From Ornatilinea apprima (lineage in GTDB: Bacteria; Chloroflexota; Anaerolineae; Anaerolineales; Anaerolineaceae): a stretch of 64,000 nucleotides of DNA. The position numbers were made by a program, and so were the translations under genes. Numbering within the stretch: position 1 is the first letter of the stretch; each line of letters opens with the position of its first letter. Positions 61,766-64,000 of the stretch are shown here, one piece after another. Under the pieces are notes generated by a model. The model did not search any database, had not been told where the DNA came from, and was given only the letters and a program-made list of their open reading frames with translations. The DNA lies in contig NZ_LGCL01000023.1 of assembly GCF_001306115.1 (NCBI RefSeq), forward strand, positions 114,322-178,321, read 5' to 3'.

Positions 61766-63793
61766 ATGAAATTCAAAGCGTTTTATCTTTTCACCGTGAT
61801 AGCGTTGGTCTTTGGAATGCTGGCGACACCGGTTTCGGTGAGCGCGGCGCCCAAACCCCCGGATGTGAAACCCATTGATATTGGCCCCGAACTCAGAGAG
61901 TGGGAAGCCACCCCAGACCGGATCAGCGGCTCACTTGGAGAAGCAGATGCCGAAGCAGCGGAGGCGGCCGCTGCGGGCACAGACTTGTCGGAGTGCACCC
62001 TGGATACCAAATACTTCCTGGCCCTTGATGACTATCAGGGAAGATATGTAGTGACGGCTTATAATCTGGTGGCCGATGGCGCCGGCGCGCAAATTTGGGT
62101 ACAGGCCAATTTGGCCTGGCCAGCGGGCGACCCCCGACCAACACCGGTCATTACCTGCGAGCAAGTCAGCTACATGCTCGGTGAATTTGAAGGCAATATC
62201 CTGCCTACCGAGACGGATTTCTTTGGTCCGCCCATGCCCCTGGATGGATCGTATGCTTACTTGCCAAGTCTGCTTGGATTGCCGGATGATTACTATTACG
62301 ACGAGGCTGGACGCACGATCATCATGGTATCCAACGTTCGCGATGACCAATATTACGATCCCACGTACCCCTATTACATCGCCGGATTCTACTCTCCATC
62401 GTATGAGGTCTATTTCGACCGCAATATTATCACCATCGACTCCCTGGACTGGGCGAATCGCACCGGGCCAGACGGCACGCGTCCCTATCTCTATGAGGGC
62501 ACGGTCGCGCATGAGTACCAGCACCTGCTGCACGACGATTACGACTCGGATGAGGATACCTTTGTAAATGAGGGCATGTCGGAACTGGCTGAATTTCTGA
62601 CCGGTTACGGGCACCCTGACAGCCATGTTGAAGAAGCAGCCGAAAAGCCAGAGAACTCACTGGTGGTCTGGGAAGATCAAGGCGACCTGGAAATCCTTTC
62701 GGATTACGGGCATGCCTATCTCTTCCAGTATTACCTGATGGAAAAGTTTGGACAAGGTTTCATCCAGGCGCAATTCCATAACCAGGGCAACGGCATAGCC
62801 GGCGTAGACGCCACACTCAGCGAATTGGGAATAGATAAAACGTTTGCTGAGATCTACCACGACTGGGCCGTGGCGCTGCTGATCGATTCTACTAAGTACC
62901 AGGGACAGTACGGCTTCAGCACTTTCGATTTCAAACTGGATATCGGCACCCCGGCGGCACCCAACCCCGAAGCCTATGACAAGCCGGGCGCGCCTCCCTG
63001 GGGCACCGATTACATCTGGCTGGATGTGGATAAGAAAGATGTGCAAAAGCTCATCTTCAATGGCGTGGAATATTCCATGTTCCCCACATCGTGGACTTCG
63101 GATGGCGAGGTGCTGTGGAGCGGCACGGGAGACCTGGTAGACAATTGGGCGATCTTTGAGGCAACCGGCGGCGGTACGCTGACCTTTGATACCCTGTATG
63201 ACCTGGAGGACTACTGGGACTTCGGGTTTGTGCAGGTCTCCACCGACGGCGGCTATACTTGGACCAGCCTGGCCAACGAATACACCACCGGCGATTACGA
63301 TCCCAATGCACTTCCCAAAGTGATTGAGAATCTGCCCGGACTCACCAGCTATATCACCGCGTGGATGCCAATGTCGTATGACCTGAGTGCGTATGCCGGC
63401 CAGGATATTCTGATCGCCTTCCGCCTGGTTACCGACTGGTCTACCCACTACGACGGCTGGTACATTGACAATGTGTATGTCGATGATACGCTGATTTCGG
63501 ATGGTACGGACGCCAGCGTATTCAAAGACCTGACCGAGATCATCCCCATCAACAACGATTTCACGGTCACCTTCGTAAGCATGAAACCACGCGGCAATGG
63601 CAATATGGAGCAAATTCGCACAATTAAGCTGAGCGAAGCCACCGAAGAAGGCTGGGCCGCGACCAGCAGCCTGTTCAAGAACTCGCGCCAGGTTGCCATG
63701 CTGGTAACCTATGACGCGCCAGAGGGCATCACCACCTACGCGGATTACAGCTTCGATTTTGTGTATAAGACCAAAGGACCAAAAAAGAAGTAG
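61766..63793 (+). CDS. Secreted metallopeptidase (HExxH, M6/InhA-like)
   Basis: A 675-residue exported protein. ATG 61766 follows GGGAGGG; a Sec signal peptide (about 1-28) ends at VSVSAA. The zinc motif is HEYQH in VAHEYQHLLH, with a downstream Glu in FVNEGMSELAEF as likely third ligand. The C-terminal half has DNWAIFEATGGGTLTFDTLYDLED and VQVSTDGGYTWTSL, a beta-sandwich pattern known from immune-inhibitor-A peptidases. No sorting signal or membrane anchor is seen at the Lys-rich end. It probably digests extracellular protein. Confidence 0.8.
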   Translation: MKFKAFYLFTVIALVFGMLATPVSVSAAPKPPDVKPIDIGPELREWEATPDRISGSLGEADAEAAEAAAAGTDLSECTLDTKYFLALDDYQGRYVVTAYNLVADGAGAQIWVQANLAWPAGDPRPTPVITCEQVSYMLGEFEGNILPTETDFFGPPMPLDGSYAYLPSLLGLPDDYYYDEAGRTIIMVSNVRDDQYYDPTYPYYIAGFYSPSYEVYFDRNIITIDSLDWANRTGPDGTRPYLYEGTVAHEYQHLLHDDYDSDEDTFVNEGMSELAEFLTGYGHPDSHVEEAAEKPENSLVVWEDQGDLEILSDYGHAYLFQYYLMEKFGQGFIQAQFHNQGNGIAGVDATLSELGIDKTFAEIYHDWAVALLIDSTKYQGQYGFSTFDFKLDIGTPAAPNPEAYDKPGAPPWGTDYIWLDVDKKDVQKLIFNGVEYSMFPTSWTSDGEVLWSGTGDLVDNWAIFEATGGGTLTFDTLYDLEDYWDFGFVQVSTDGGYTWTSLANEYTTGDYDPNALPKVIENLPGLTSYITAWMPMSYDLSAYAGQDILIAFRLVTDWSTHYDGWYIDNVYVDDTLISDGTDASVFKDLTEIIPINNDFTVTFVSMKPRGNGNMEQIRTIKLSEATEEGWAATSSLFKNSRQVAMLVTYDAPEGITTYADYSFDFVYKTKGPKKK

Positions 63794-63824
63794 TTCAGGG
63801 TAAGGGGATCAGGGGGCAAAATTC

Positions 63825-63863
63825 AGGGGCTGTCCAAAAAGTAGCGGACAGCCCCTCTTTTTA
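63825..63863 (+). terminator. Terminator after the peptidase gene
   Basis: AGGGGCTGTCC (63825-63835) pairs with GGACAGCCCCT (63846-63856), followed by CTTTTT. Confidence 0.85.
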
Positions 63864-63930
63864 TCAAATTGATTAGAAGCTATCTCAAAAATGGTAAACT
63901 CAGGCTCAAATCCTCACGAGGAACGAGCCG

Positions 63931-64000
63931 ATGGACCTTACAGACGAACAATGGAAAGTAATCAAACCGCTTATACCAGAACCACCGAAACGAGCCGATG
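63931..64000 (+). mobile_element. Start of an IS5-family transposase gene, cut by window end
   Basis: An ATG behind GAGGA opens a frame reading MDLTDEQWKVIKPLIPEPP, the characteristic opening of IS5-group DDE transposases. Only 23 codons are in the window. The left end of the element should lie between the terminator and 63931; its inverted repeat cannot be fixed without the right end. Confidence 0.75.

Noticed and set aside
62657..63613. 318-codon minus-strand frame over the metallopeptidase gene
   Set aside because: Antisense to a gene with signal peptide and HExxH motif; no ribosome site and no domain.
1..64000. CRISPR arrays, tRNA and rRNA genes
   Set aside because: No regularly spaced repeats and no tRNA or rRNA core sequences were seen on reading either strand; a model-based scan was not possible.

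Overview
The window reads as chromosomal DNA of a bacterium, most likely a Chloroflexota member of the Anaerolineae type. This is an inference from gene style: soluble and membrane kinases with many PAS domains, lipoprotein-type importers, MacAB-like exporters with no outer-membrane channel gene, a lone Flp pilin, and a mosaic of GC-rich housekeeping DNA and visibly AT-richer sugar clusters. No rRNA or tRNA gene was found to anchor the taxonomy.

Layout. 1-8.8 kb: a two-component pair (kinase partial) diverges from an exporter operon with three tandem membrane-fusion proteins, an ABC ATPase, a MacB/FtsX-type permease and a lipoprotein. The intergenic region carries two copies of a likely response-regulator site. 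9-18 kb: a sensory block with a membrane PAS protein lacking a kinase, a CHASE-PAS histidine kinase, a single-domain receiver and a soluble kinase with seven PAS domains. 18-30.2 kb: entry into the TCA cycle. An IclR regulator, a possible 45-residue peptide, citrate synthase and an HPr-kinase/PEPCK-like P-loop protein lie on the minus strand. A polar amino-acid ABC importer with a structured RNA upstream and a solo Flp pilin follow, then icd-acnA on the plus strand. The same three-half-site operator lies at the iclR and icd promoters, so the IclR protein probably links them.

30.1-47.1 kb: a 16.8-kb catabolic island between two perfect 66-bp direct repeats that equal the last 22 codons of acnA including the stop. 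The terminator that appears native to acnA lies just beyond the right repeat, so the island seems to have inserted into the 3' end of acnA and recreated that end. It carries an ABC sugar importer, two TIM-barrel isomerase-like proteins, Gfo/Idh/MocA and MDR dehydrogenases, an OYE-type reductase, a DeoC-type aldolase, FGGY and ROK kinases, a SIS protein and its own regulators. No integrase is visible.

47.1-51 kb returns to GC-rich core-like genes (PLP decarboxylase, DJ-1/PfpI protein, MurJ). 51-59.8 kb is a second sugar cluster: DeoR regulator, PfkB kinase, GH4 glycosidase, an unrecognised barrel-like protein and an ABC importer in one operon, preceded by a Gfo/Idh/MocA gene closely related to the island copy. 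60-64 kb holds a membrane diguanylate cyclase, a secreted metallopeptidase and the start of an IS5-type transposase cut by the window end.
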